In this document: positions 21,502-31,475 of the stretch, piece after piece | How the letters are laid out: each line of letters begins with the position of its first letter | How positions within the stretch are numbered: position 1 is the first letter of the stretch | From: Saccoglossus kowalevskii | Taxonomy: Eukaryota > Hemichordata > Enteropneusta > Harrimaniidae | DNA: 31,475 bases | Direction of reading: 5' to 3' | Assembly (NCBI RefSeq): GCF_000003605.2 | Contig: NW_003123406.1 | Location: 535,392-566,866, forward strand | Position numbers and translations under genes: made by a program | The notes under the pieces: model-generated | What the model was told of the DNA's origin: nothing | Database searches by the model: none | Seen by the model: the letters and a program-made list of their open reading frames with translations, nothing else

Positions 21502-21995
21502 ACAGGGGTGCTGAAGACAGCTGGAGAAAGTCATTTTGGGTGTAAGCGTAATCAACCGATATGGTTTGACACCACATGTAAAATGCTCAAAGAGGGAAAA
21601 TATTAATTGTTACGGAGATTTCGGCGTACAAACCACCCTGACCATTTGAGAGTCTATCAGAGTGCGTGCAACACATATAAATACACTTGCCGTGAAAGAA
21701 AGCAATCTTACATTGATAGACAGAAAGCAAACATAATGTCTTTTACAAAGAGAAGTAAACAGTTTATAGGTAATAAAAATAGCACCATTTTATCTAATAT
21801 TCAACCAAATCAATGGGTTGATTATTTCAGTAATCTATATTCTAGCTCGACAATAAATGATGTGTTTATTTATAACACTGAATTGTTATGGCAGCGAGAA
21901 GGGAATTTTTTTTTTTAGATTTTTCAAAAATTGATAAAACGGTTACTTCAGACCTTGATAATCATACCAGTTTTTCAAAAGATCAAATTTTCTGA
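21502..21995 (+). pseudogene. Decayed LINE (non-LTR retrotransposon) ORF2 fragment
   Basis: The translation resembles the linker between endonuclease and reverse transcriptase in LINE polyproteins: PIWFDTTCKMLKEGKY, then LLRRFRRTNHPDHLRVYQSA, YKYTCRERKQSYIDRQKANI and NQWVDYFSNLYSS. An in-frame TAA at 21604-21606 interrupts it. A frame change at the T run near 21906-21916 leads to a further frame ending at 21993-21995. No endonuclease active site or reverse-transcriptase YADD box is seen, so it is a dead internal fragment. The clade is not determined. Confidence 0.7.
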
Positions 21996-22409
21996 AAGAC
22001 GCTGCTCAAATTAGTGTTTTAAACGCTTACATAGACTTGCTTGAAGTCTGTTGCGATTCCGATGAAAAATTGCGTAAACGAGGGGTGAACGCGAAAGTCA
22101 TGTGACCGCGAAATCCCAACAGACTTGCCATCAGTGTAAGTGCCCTAACATTACCGGCCAGATTCGGGCTTGTAATGATTGGCATGTATAATATGTTTCA
22201 ACCAATCAGAAGACAGGCTAATTAAAATATCAACTGAGAACTCGAAAAACATTCACACTTTCTTAGATGAACTTAGATCCCGAAACTTGCGCTCTCGGAG
22301 AAACGATGGTTGTTTTACTCAATAATGTTGGCGTCCACAACATGATAACATCATAGGGAGCCCAGGAACTATAATCAACCGTGACCGTGCGCAGTCTCTA
22401 TGAGCGCGC

Positions 22410-22422
22410 GGGGGGGGGGGGG
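22410..22422 (+). repeat. G13 homopolymer
   Basis: Thirteen G following GCGCGC. Length is likely unreliable, and it could form a G-rich structure. Confidence 0.85.
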
Positions 22423-23203
22423 TATCGGCTGGTATCTAGTGTAAGAAATAGACAAGGGATGAAGGCTCTACCGGCTTGAAGAATATTGGTTGCTCTTTCA
22501 AATTTCGCCAAAGCCTTACCAATATGTTACCGATATCTGCAGAATAAATCAAGAAAACTACACAAATTGACTCCATTTATGAATACTTAACGGTTTGCCC
22601 GAACACACGGCACAGTTGGAGGTGTGGCTTGTTCAGAATTTGTCAACAACCAATCACATGACTGGTTACGAACCAGTTGAGCGAGGCTAACCGAGACGAT
22701 ACATTCTGAAAAATCTTTCGTGACGTTCATGCTCGTCCGATTAAAAAATAATTAAAAAAAATACTAATTAAAAAAAATTGTGGTAACTTATGCAAATTTA
22801 TTCACGATGACCTCGTTACGAATTAGTATTGAAATATATTTTATGTATGCAAATGTATTCACAGTATCCCATTGTTACGTCATCATCATTCAAATTACCC
22901 CCTTCACGGCCATGTACGATCATTTATGCTAATTTATGAACGGATCCCTCCCCGTATGACGTCTTCCCATCCAAATGTGAACAGCGCCCTCATGGTGGTA
23001 CCTATAGTCTATCTTAAACTACTTTTGTGACATCCATGTTCGTTTTTATTATTAGAGGAGCTTACGCACGTAATCATTCCATATTTGGAATTCGCATTTC
23101 CTAATATGGTAGGATGAAAATAACCTGCAAAATACTTATGGTGTTACGGTGACAGATGTATAATAATATACATTATGTTTGAGCATAATAACTGCTTATG
23201 AAG

Positions 23204-23209
23204 TTTATT
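23204..23209 (-). terminator. Duplicated AATAAA in left copy of 546-bp repeat
   Basis: Same hexamer, 546 bases further downstream on the minus strand. It would serve only read-through transcripts. Confidence 0.4.
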
Positions 23210-23749
23210 TTACCCCCGTAAAACTCATTTGTACATATGTGAGCAACCCACGAATAAATTGAAGTTCTGCTGCCTGCTTGATCATTTGGTAACCAGAACC
23301 CAGACAAGAGGGGAATGCAGGTTTTGGCGTCTTTATATATATTGAACCTCTTGACAATAATTGTTTTTGCTATTTTTCTACAACAACTGTAAGCACAAAT
23401 GTATTCACAGTATCCCATTGTTACGTCATCATCATTCAAATTACCCCCTTCACGGCCATGTACGATCATTTATGCTAATTTATGAACGGATCCCTCCCCG
23501 TATGACGTCTTCCCATCCAAATGTGAACAGCGCCCTCATGGTGGTACCTATAGTCTATCTTAAACTACTTTTGTGACATCCATGTTCGTTTTTATTATTA
23601 GAGGAGCTTACGCACGTAATCATTCCATATTTGGAATTCGCATTTCCTAATATGGTAGGATGAAAATAACCTGCAAAATACTTATGGTGTTACGGTGACA
23701 GATGTATAATAATATACATTATGTTTGAGCATAATAACTGCTTATGAAG

Positions 23750-23755
23750 TTTATT
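23750..23755 (-). terminator. Poly(A) signal AATAAA of JHAMT-like gene
   Basis: Reverse-strand AATAAA about 160 bases after the stop. The tandem duplication supplies a second identical signal at 23204-23209, so two alternative 3' ends are possible. Confidence 0.55.
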
Positions 23756-23915
23756 TTACCCCCGTAAAACTCATTTGTACATATGTGAGCAACCCACGAA
23801 TAAATTGAAGTTCTGCTGCCTGCTTGATCATTTGGTAACCAGAACCCAGACAAGAGGGGAATGCAGGTTTTGGCGTCTTTATATATATTGAACCTCTTGA
23901 CAATAATTGTTATTG

Positions 23916-24079
23916 CTATTTTTCTACAACAACTGTAAGCACATCTAAGTGCCACTTTATACGGCCATCTCCAGTTTGCTTTGATTCATTTTTACAGTGT
24001 TGAAAGAAATCTTCAAAATAATCTTCACGTTTCTCTGCTGGTATGCACTTCATGTGATGTGTCATCTGCCGACAGATAG
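23916..24079 (-). CDS. JHAMT-like terminal exon 4
   Basis: 164 nt after TGTTTGTTTCAG, ending in TAG (23918-23916), residues 211-264. AICRQMTHHMKCIPAEKRED is a JHAMT-type C-terminal segment. The last 27 bases lie inside the right copy of the 546-bp duplication. Confidence 0.87.
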
Positions 24080-27000
24080 CTGAAACAAACAGAAAACAAA
24101 TAATAATTCAGCGAGTCTTTTTGTATATTGTGCATAATGTAGTACACATACAGTGTTTTGCAGCTTTATAGCATAATAAATGGCATACCAACACTTGCAA
24201 AAAACAATAATAGTCTTTTACATTATATTAATTCAATCATAATACTTGTAATGCAAGCTAGTTCAGTTCTAAGCTGTCGAATAAAGACTGTCAATGTAGT
24301 AACATCTTATGACCGGGCTTTATTGGTGAGTTTACAGAGTTGATAGACAGAGTTGATATGGGTGTTCCTTAGAAGAGCATAACACTACTTTAGGAGGCCC
24401 ATGATTGTGGTTGCGAGGGTATTACCTCTGGGCGGATACAATTAGCCAGCATTCAACTTTGTCATGGCAGGGAACCTTACGTTGGGCAAAGTCCCATAGC
24501 TCTGTCATGTAGCATTGTTAAAGTTGTAAAATTGTTTTATATTACTGACTTGTGGTCCAAGGAGGTACGGGAACGAGATGAAAAGTGCTCAACTGTGACT
24601 GAACAGAATATGCGGGTTGCCACTAGTTGCAGAAAATAGCACTTAATGACATGTGCATGCTTCTAGAGACATGACAAAGGAGGGTCAAATCCAGGGCTGA
24701 GTAGTAGGGGCACCACTCTCTGCTATACGTATTTGGTACAAGGCAATGTTAAAGAAGTGTATTTGTCATAGTGACAAGAAACGCGGAAATATAGATCCTT
24801 GAATATAATTCATATTGACAAAGTCTAAGAACATAAATGCCTCACAACAGATGACATAACAATCCACAAGTACAATACCACACAACTGAAATATACACTA
24901 CAATACGTATTCAAATCATTAAGAGAATGGTAACCACGGTCTACAAAAACCAGTGTCAGGTGTTTTGAAAAGTGTAATCAGGCAAGGTGTTCAAATGCTT
25001 GAACTGGAAAAATGCTTCCCACTGTAGGGATAGGAAGCATCATTGATGTGCCTCTTAAGCAGGTCTAGTTAGTTTTGGTCATAGGCTTGAAAGGGTGGTT
25101 GTCTTCCAATATTTCCAACCAACAGATCATCCAATAATGGGAAAAGAATAACTATTGTATTTTTGGAATGCGGTCGATTGAGTGGGCAAACTCTGCAACA
25201 TATCGAAAGTTTGGGATTATAGTCAAATGTGCACGTGGTTAGAACATGGAACAATCACCCACCAACCTTCACAAACAACACAAAGACACCCTCGATCTAA
25301 GGATCTGATGGGCACCCACTTCATTTGACAGTCTAGTCTGCATTATGAAACTACCTCTACGCAAGTATGTTGTATAAAATGTTCACCAACAAAACACAGC
25401 TAGACAAAACGAAAATTATATCACTATTTTGCTTCTTTGTCCTGCAACGACACTTCTACAAGATTGGTCAGTTTTTACGGGTTTACCCATAAATCGGTCA
25501 GCTTGTTTGTTTTCCAGTGATACGCCTTTGGACTTGAACAACGTTCCTTCTGATCAACCAAGCTGTGAAGTATCCACCCACTGAGCTGAACAAGCAATCG
25601 ATGAAGAAACCATGATGAACTTCGTATAATAATCAACAATCAAAGAAAGCTTAGAAAGAACTTCCGTGTGCTGAGAGTATTGGGGACACATTACAATTAA
25701 TTCAACATTTAAGATATGCTTTTCAAACAAGAAGCTTGGCACTAATTTTTGTCTGCTATTTGAGATGTATAACATGACAAAAATGTGATTTACATTATCA
25801 TATCATTTATAATACATACAGGAAATACATTTGATTTTTCTTCCATGTTTTATATTCTAATTAGTTCCAGAGCACATCTGCAATGAATTCAATTTAAATC
25901 TATTTTTTAGATATCAGAAATGGGCTTATAATATATAATGAATATGTATGTTTATCAACATTAAACTAATCATGTCTGTGGATTACCTCAATGACCCAAA
26001 TGAATTATTATACAAATTAGGCAATTATATACACAAATGTATGATAGTAGTTTAATTTGATAAATAATCTACAAAGTTATATACATACCTCTTGCGTGCA
26101 CTTCATCGTTGGCAATTATATCCCGATCTTCTGACTCACAAAAAACAACCTTGAATCCAATATTTTTCAGTATGTTAGCAAAATCATCTTTATTAACACC
26201 TTCTATATAGAATGGATACGTATAATCCTGAAAATACAACAGAAAAAAGACAACCTTTTCACCCGATACAACTCTTTACACAAGACCTTTTTTGATGGAA
26301 GCATGAATGGCTGTTTACGTGTAGTAATAACTCATCATAATTAGAAAAATAAATAAATAGTTTTTGGTTTCACTCAACGTCTGGAATGAATATAAATTAC
26401 TAAGAATGTATATATACAGTCGTGGGAATAACAAAATATATGGCCTTATATAACTTGATAGGGAGAAAGCCACGCGACTTAAAAGCTTTTCTTAAAATAA
26501 GTTGAAAATAAAATAAAATTACAGAAAATAAAATAAATTGGAGAATTGAAGTTCTCATCACAAAACCAACAAATCTTACTGAAGTCCACCAATGATAACC
26601 ACATATATAATATCAATCCAAAAGTCAAACTTATATTTTACAGACTTTCATTAGAGAATTTAAAATATTGTCACAATATGAACATATCTGAGTAAGAATC
26701 ATGCGCGATACATTTGTAATGAGCACTGTTCCCTTAATTTTTTATGAATCAAAAGACAAAATTTCACTGAGAAACTACTATTGAATCTGAGAACATTGAG
26801 CGAAAATAAGGCTTAGAGGGAACACTGGTAAAACCACACAACGACAACTGACAAACGGCGGGCAATCAGTAATACGAATAGCTCTGTCCGACTTTGTCGA
26901 AAATGAAGTTAACTAGGTTTGAGCTATTCTGCGCATGGAAGAGTAGATTTGATACCAATGTTTATAGTACATTTGTAATCTCAACCTGTAACAGCTGATT

Positions 27001-29688
27001 TATGTCAATTTCAGGACCAGGTGTTGATTGGCAAATAATCTTTACACTTATACACCAACGTGGAAACACATTGTGAATAGTATTCTGTTTCAAATTAATT
27101 AAGTTACTATAATGTGTTGTTCTTACTGAATAGAATATTAAAAATAATCTCTATTTTAAAAGTATGTTCTGCCATGTGAATAAATGTCAATATATCGTCT
27201 ACGCCATTTTGAATTCACAAAGATATCAGCAATAGTTTGCGTATATTCAAAACTGACCTACAGAGGGCGTGCTACACAGGCCTGAATTAAATTACGCCGG
27301 CGTTTTATTTCTGTTAAAGCCTGCCGCGACGTGATTGTACACTATACGAACAAGGTATTAAGCGCAAGACATATTCGTGAATGCATACATTATAATGCAA
27401 TTAGTTGGGCGATAAAACAAATAACAACATCGATGGTAGTTTTTTATCATAATATTCCAAGATGAACCGTGTTTAATTTTCCTTTATTTGCAGTTGCTAA
27501 CCGTAGGCTAAGTAAACTGGTCACCTATTACAACATCGGTTTGAATATATGAGCGTGTCAACACAACTTGATTAACTTACACAAAAGTAGTGTTTCCATT
27601 TTGGGATATCCATACCACTAATTACTGCTTGAATCCCGTGTGATGACTTGAGTACAGCATTGATAAAAGCACGTCCACCTGGTTTCAAGCAGTCACAAAT
27701 CCCTCTCAGTGTAACTGATTTCCAATTCTTGATGTACGGCAGAACATAGTAACACACCACTTTATCAAAGGTATTGTTCCAGCTTTCTTTAAAACCGTCT
27801 GCATTTCCAGCATCAGCTACAATATATTGAATCCTCGGGTCGCTGTTCATCTCTTTAGCAGTGTCTATCATTCCCTGGTTAATGTCCAGTGCTGAAAGAT
27901 AATTTCACTTAGATGAGCTCTGTAAACATTAAATTAAAGCTAATCTCTTGAACCCATCTTGAAACTGCAATCTCTGTTTATTGGGAAGAGACGTTTTAAC
28001 TCTATATTGGATTTTGCAAAAGAATATGGGATAGAAAAATGAACTTTAGACGGGTTTGGTGGGGGGGCATCATTAGCATAGAACTATCAGGGGGAAAATC
28101 TCGTCTCGTCTCTCTATCGCGTCCCCTTGATGTGCGGGATCGGGAAAGCCAGTTAAGCTTTACAGTCAAATAAGACACACACAACGAAATACGTTTCAGC
28201 TCTCGTCTTAGTCGGTCAATCGAGCACTCTATAAGACACAGCGCCCTGGGGAAATAATCCCCAAGACTATAGCAAGGCTGACCCAAGACTCTTTTAGACT
28301 GCGTCAACACTCGCCCCAAGGCTCTCCAGGACTGCTCTCTCTCGACTCTCCGGGACTGGACTCGACTGCCCAGGACTGCGTCTATCGTGCTGTGTTCCCC
28401 AAGACCAACTCAAACTCTCTTTATTCATTTTCAAAACTCTAACCAATCACAAAGCAGTAAAAAGACTCTAAGGCGTAACCTTCAATCATAAAGCCAATCA
28501 CACTAAGTACTGAATACGTCATATCTTTTGATTAATCGTTCACTACATTAATAACTATGGATACCAACTGTCAGAATCGCGACGGTTATCTTGTAATTAG
28601 TTCCAAATCACTGAGCCAAGTTCCGTCCAAAACTTCAAATAGGCCTAAACGATGACAGACATAACACAGCAATTCGCTAATAATCAGCTAATTAAGTCGG
28701 TCAACAGATACGCAAAAACAAATTCATGACAGAACCCTACGTTCAAAGCAGTTGTTTACAATTCCAGTTTCCAGTCAAGGTGTACGTTTTTTAAAAAACA
28801 ATAGGGTTACATTCTTGGACTTTCCATTAATTTTACTTGGAAGATTGTTTTGAAGATTTTTTTAGAATTTTTACTGTTTTTTTCTGCAAGCTGTTTAACT
28901 GTAGGACCGTAGTGACCGGTACGTGTATCTGATTTCTACTCATTCATCCTGATTTTTTTTTTTATTATTTTTCGTTTTACAGTTAACTTGTCTACTGATG
29001 TCGCCATAAAATCCACTTTAAAATGCCAATGTTGCCATCACATGTTATTTCATGCAAAATTGTCCGTTGACCACAATTTAATTTATTACAAGTTTCAGCA
29101 AATGATTTACAATCAATTCAAGCAGGTTATAATATAATAATATTGTTGATTAAACAAAATTTGAAGGTAGCCATTGACTCACAGTAATGGAACCACAAAG
29201 TACCATTTATCTAACCTTTATTATAATTATTGTAAGATAGGCCTCTGTGATTTCGGTAACTAAAAACACCCTTGTAGTTCAAGTCAGAAATTTTATATAT
29301 TCGAATAGAAGTCTCTTCTTTATTATATATTATTTCCAAGCTGTAAATTCAAAGCGAAGTACGAATAGTTCATACATTAATTATGTATGCAATGCCGCAT
29401 CTGACAACCTTGGAAATACGTCACATAACGAATTACTACTGGCGATCACAATAAGCGTTTCGGACAGTTCAAAAATGATAGAATGTTGAGTGAGAATGTT
29501 GTCTTACCAATTACTTGCCTCAACTGTTGTTCGCCTACCAAGGCCTTTATAAAGTCGCCTGACCCACATCCTACATCTAGTAAACAGTCTGTACTGTTTA
29601 TTGGCATTCTCGTCACCACTTCGTTGACGGCTTCTGTGACGTACGGTTTCCTGTATGTAGAAAAAGAGCGGAATTCCTCTGGATTCAT
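23916..29688 (-). CDS. Juvenile hormone acid O-methyltransferase-like SAM methyltransferase, 4 exons
   Basis: Four exons in transcript order (29688-29508, 27891-27581, 26227-26089, 24079-23916) join in phase to 795 nt: 264 aa plus TAG. SAM-binding motif I is LLDVGCGSGD (36-45). An acidic residue closes strand 2 (ALDIN, Asp63), and VADAG is at 85-89. FDKVVCYYVLPYI (102-114) and LKPGG (129-133) complete a class I Rossmann methyltransferase. The C-terminal ICRQMTHHMKCIPAEKREDY with EDFF fits the JHAMT-like family, and 264 aa is near the usual length. Insect members methylate the carboxyl of farnesoic or juvenile hormone acids. The substrate here is unknown, and homologues outside arthropods are often named only by similarity. 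The start ATG has A at -3. The protein is probably cytosolic, with no signal peptide. The neighbouring VPS9 gene is convergent. Confidence 0.87.
24080..26088 (-). other. Intron 3 of JHAMT-like gene
   Basis: 2.0 kb with no recognised gene. A minus-strand frame at 25554-25775 contains VDYYTKFI, faintly like a retroelement integrase, but is too short and isolated to call. The rest looks like decayed repeats without clear termini. Confidence 0.5.
26089..26227 (-). CDS. JHAMT-like exon 3
   Basis: 139 nt after TTGTATTTTCAG and before GTATGT, residues 165-210 plus one base. It encodes DYTYPFYIEGVNKDDFANIL and GFKVVFCESEDRDI, the late strands and helices of the methyltransferase fold. Confidence 0.88.
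26228..27580 (-). other. Intron 2 of JHAMT-like gene
   Basis: 1.35 kb, AT-rich. I see no gene, tandem array or clear mobile element in it. Confidence 0.5.
27581..27891 (-). CDS. JHAMT-like exon 2
   Basis: 311 nt after TATCTTTCAG and before GTAAGT, residues 61-164. It carries ALDINQGMI, VADAGNADGF, FDKVVCYYVLPYI and LKPGG, the remaining SAM-pocket and fold motifs. Confidence 0.9.
27956..28731 (-). mobile_element. Possible LTR or other inserted element in intron 1 of JHAMT-like gene
   Basis: This stretch is richer in GC and CT than the intron around it. On the minus strand it starts TGTCATGAATTTG, then has GAAAATGAATAAAGAGAG followed by a series of GAGTC/CAGTCC motifs, like a promoter and 5' part of an LTR. 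The 6-bp sequence GAACCC flanks it at 27950-27955 and 28732-28737, a possible target duplication. The far end lacks an obvious CA terminus and no polyprotein is present. Tentative. Confidence 0.3.
29508..29688 (-). CDS. JHAMT-like exon 1
   Basis: 181 nt from ATG (MNPEEFRSFSTYRKPYV...) to the donor GTAAGA. It contains SAM motif I, LLDVGCGSGDF, and leaves one base for the split Ala61 codon. The frame is open upstream of the ATG, but no other in-frame ATG was seen nearby. Confidence 0.87.
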
Positions 29689-29962
29689 CTTAATACCTAT
29701 GCAAGTGTTTGTTTGCTCAAGTAGCAGCAGTAGAATCGAGTTATGCGTACTGATAAATGCAATGTTAACTAGAATTCCCGCTGGGAGTCACATACAGTAT
29801 AGACAACGAGTTACAGGTTATCCATTTCTGTAGTCGTGGAGTGAAAGTGTTATTAATAGCCAATGTACGGGTAGTTGGACTCGATTGTTGTTCAATCATA
29901 CATTGTGCATGCCTGGGTGAACGGTCAGTGCGGATTGAATCATGGGAAATCAAGCAGAAAGG

Positions 29963-29993
29963 ATTGGCTCATGTACGCGGAGCATTATAAAAA
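29963..29993 (+). promoter_or_regulatory. CCAAT-like and TATAAAAA pair upstream of JHAMT-like gene
   Basis: ATTGG (29963-29967, CCAAT on the minus strand) lies just before TATAAAAA (29986-29993, plus strand), about 280-300 bases upstream of the methyltransferase ATG. It could be a divergent promoter. No plus-strand coding exon follows within the window, and no good initiator was found at +30. Confidence 0.25.
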
Positions 29994-30651
29994 CCGACTC
30001 CGGGCAGTGTAGCACTCATCCAATATGTAAAGAAACCCTTCCACAGATACTACAGAGGATTTTAAATTCTTGCACAATTAAAAGGCCAAAAATAATTTCA
30101 AACATTTATAAAATATACTTAAAACATATCAAAACTAATGTTTTTTTAAATATATTTATTTAGAACAAATACAGAATGGAAGCATCACTGATATGTTAAA
30201 ACTAACATCAATTGTTTCGTGCAAATCACGCCTACTATGTTTCAATTTGCAAAATTTTATCACATTACAATCATTTTTTCGTTCAAATTGAACTGAAAAC
30301 AGAAACACACCATTCCACCGAAACTTCTTGTTCCAACTTTCAAACCAAATATATATAAAAACTGCAGTTATCTTAAATAATGCTTCACCGAACATCCACC
30401 ATGCAACTTCAAAAAGTAAAATAGGGAACGCTTTAACAACCAAATGAATGTATTTAAAATATGATTTTAAGATCAATTGAGACTTGGTAATATAATTCAT
30501 CAATTAAATCTGTGTTTGAAATACATCTATTTCTGACTTGTCGAAAGCATAATCATTCAAATTAGAGTGGAATTGATGTATTGGAAATATATTCCCAGAA
30601 ACTAACCTAGTCACGTATATCCTCCCTATCACGTCTTCTTTTCTGTTATTA

Positions 30652-30790
30652 TTAAAGCGGGGGTGTCGTCATCTGCGCACGCGCTGGAATTGAATCCCAA
30701 GTGATGATAAAAACACACGCTAAGAATGCAAAGGCTCATGGGTAAACGCTTCTTTGTAAAAAAAAAATGACACACTATGGCCACCTGTGC
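30652..30790. mobile_element. TTAA-ended MITE family B, copy 3 (right end lost)
   Basis: Starts TTAAAGCGGGGGTGTCGTCA, then CTGCGCACGCGC, AACACACGCTAAGAATGCAA and CTCATGGGTAAACGCTT, matching copy 2 in the same orientation. The right terminal repeat is missing after about 30790. Confidence 0.75.
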
Positions 30791-31260
30791 CATACACGCG
30801 GCGGCTTCGATAAATATGTTGTTAGTACCGCCGTTATATAAAGGAAGCACATTGAAGTCACAACAGGCAGTATGGCAAAAATAAGATACAACATGCCAGA
30901 GACCGAAAGTAACTTGCACTAATACCTCGATTAAAGAGTGTGGGCGGAAAAGAAAGGAATGTGAGGTGAAAGAAACATCTTTCGACACTCCATCGCCATT
31001 TATGCGATCATCAACATCTCATTTACACAAAGACCTATGTAGTAGCGATGACCAATAGTTCAAAGTAAGTACTGTAAACGTTGGTCAAGTTCATAAAGAT
31101 GATTCATCACAACAATTGCCAATGCAGACACTTCACTTCAAAGCTGGAGAAGCACTGAATAAACTGTTGGTCTGAATCAAATACACGTGACGTTGGCCAA
31201 GATACATACCTCATACATAACTCAAGTGTCGCATACGACTTGTTTACCACTTCCGTGTGA
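30791..31260. other. Non-coding flank before the right-edge promoter
   Basis: No exon-like frame recognised. One CCAAT at about 31051. Confidence 0.5.
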
Positions 31261-31264
31261 CTGA

Positions 31265-31277
31265 GAATATTCTAGAA
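31265..31277 (+). promoter_or_regulatory. Heat-shock element 1
   Basis: GAATATTCTAGAA is a perfect three-pentamer HSF site (nGAAnnTTCnnGAAn), about 164 bases upstream of the TATA box. Confidence 0.75.
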
Positions 31278-31350
31278 CCGTACTGGGTGGAATTTTTAGA
31301 AACTGATTGAATAGGTAATAGAACACTGTAGGAGGCAATAGAAGGTAATG

Positions 31351-31363
31351 GAACATTCTAGAA
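31351..31363 (+). promoter_or_regulatory. Heat-shock element 2
   Basis: GAACATTCTAGAA is a second perfect three-pentamer HSF site, about 78 bases upstream of the TATA box, with the same TTCTAGAA core as element 1. Confidence 0.78.
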
Positions 31364-31428
31364 ATTTGTAGTAAGTTCCAGACTCATTATGTATGCTGAT
31401 GTAATGGTCTATTTATAGACAGTGTGGG

Positions 31429-31436
31429 TATATATA
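31429..31436 (+). promoter_or_regulatory. TATA box of a gene starting at the right edge
   Basis: TATATATA followed by GGGG, 32 bases before an initiator-like TCAGATC. Together with the two upstream HSF sites this makes a complete inducible core promoter on the plus strand. Confidence 0.65.
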
Positions 31437-31458
31437 GGGGAGTTGTTCAGCACTGAGA

Positions 31459-31465
31459 TCAGATC
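31459..31465 (+). promoter_or_regulatory. Initiator / probable transcription start
   Basis: TCAGATC fits YYANWYY with the A at 31461, at the normal distance from the TATA box. The window ends 14 bases later, so the gene itself cannot be seen. Confidence 0.5.
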
Positions 31466-31475
31466 AGAGATCTCG

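Larger units (their letters stand above)
22851..23942. repeat. 546-bp tandem duplication, two copies, nearly identical
   Basis: 22851-23396 is repeated at 23397-23942 at a constant 546-base offset. I saw one mismatch (TTGTTTTTGC versus TTGTTATTGC). The right copy covers the last codons, the stop (23916-23918) and the 3' UTR of the minus-strand methyltransferase. The left copy is an extra, non-coding 3' end. The junction is AAGCAC|AAATGTATTC. Confidence 0.95.

Noticed and set aside
25554..25775. Frame with VDYYTKFI, faintly like a retroelement integrase
   Set aside because: Only one short resemblance, with no zinc-binding HHCC or DDE spacing. Too weak to annotate.
28002..28319. Minus-strand 105-codon frame in methyltransferase intron 1
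   Set aside because: Low-complexity Arg/Ser composition inside a probable repeat, with no family resemblance.
29942..30163. 73-codon plus-strand frame over the TATAAAAA site
   Set aside because: The ATG precedes the putative TATA box and the product is unlike any family.

Overview
This is eukaryotic, almost certainly animal, nuclear DNA. It is AT-rich, with short coding exons bounded by GT/AG splice sites, long introns, non-LTR retrotransposon debris, several families of short inverted-repeat elements, minisatellites and microsatellites. A juvenile-hormone-acid-methyltransferase-like gene beside a VPS9-domain gene fits an invertebrate metazoan, perhaps a marine one. I cannot fix the phylum from sequence alone. 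No prokaryotic features (operons, ribosome binding sites, CRISPR) are present.

Layout. (1) 1-1564: left flank with a compound tetranucleotide microsatellite and no coding exon that I can support. (2) 1565-16154, plus strand: an 11-exon gene, open at its 5' end. The exons join in phase to give 791 codons plus a stop. The product has an N-terminal coiled-coil-rich half, a helical-bundle segment, a long Ser/Thr/acidic linker with a poly-Asp run, and a C-terminal VPS9 core (Rab5-family guanine-nucleotide exchange). Its introns and 3' flank carry at least three families of short palindromic elements and a 31-bp minisatellite. (3) 16155-23915: the intergenic space between two convergent genes. It holds the unresolved 3' UTR of gene 1, a 177-bp tandem repeat, one TTAA-ended element, a broken LINE fragment and one copy of a nearly perfect 546-bp tandem duplication. 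(4) 23916-29688, minus strand: a complete 4-exon class I SAM-dependent methyltransferase (264 aa) resembling juvenile hormone acid O-methyltransferase. The 546-bp duplication includes its last codons, stop and poly(A) signal. (5) 29689-31475: non-coding flank. The extreme right edge holds two perfect heat-shock elements, a TATA box and an initiator at the expected spacing, so a heat-inducible gene probably starts just as the window ends.

The two main genes do not obviously share a pathway: one is predicted to act in endosomal Rab signalling, the other in small-molecule methylation. The least expected items are the VPS9 protein, whose catalytic-site motif departs from the family pattern, and the heat-shock promoter at the edge. 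I see no sequence evidence for a multi-gene novel system.
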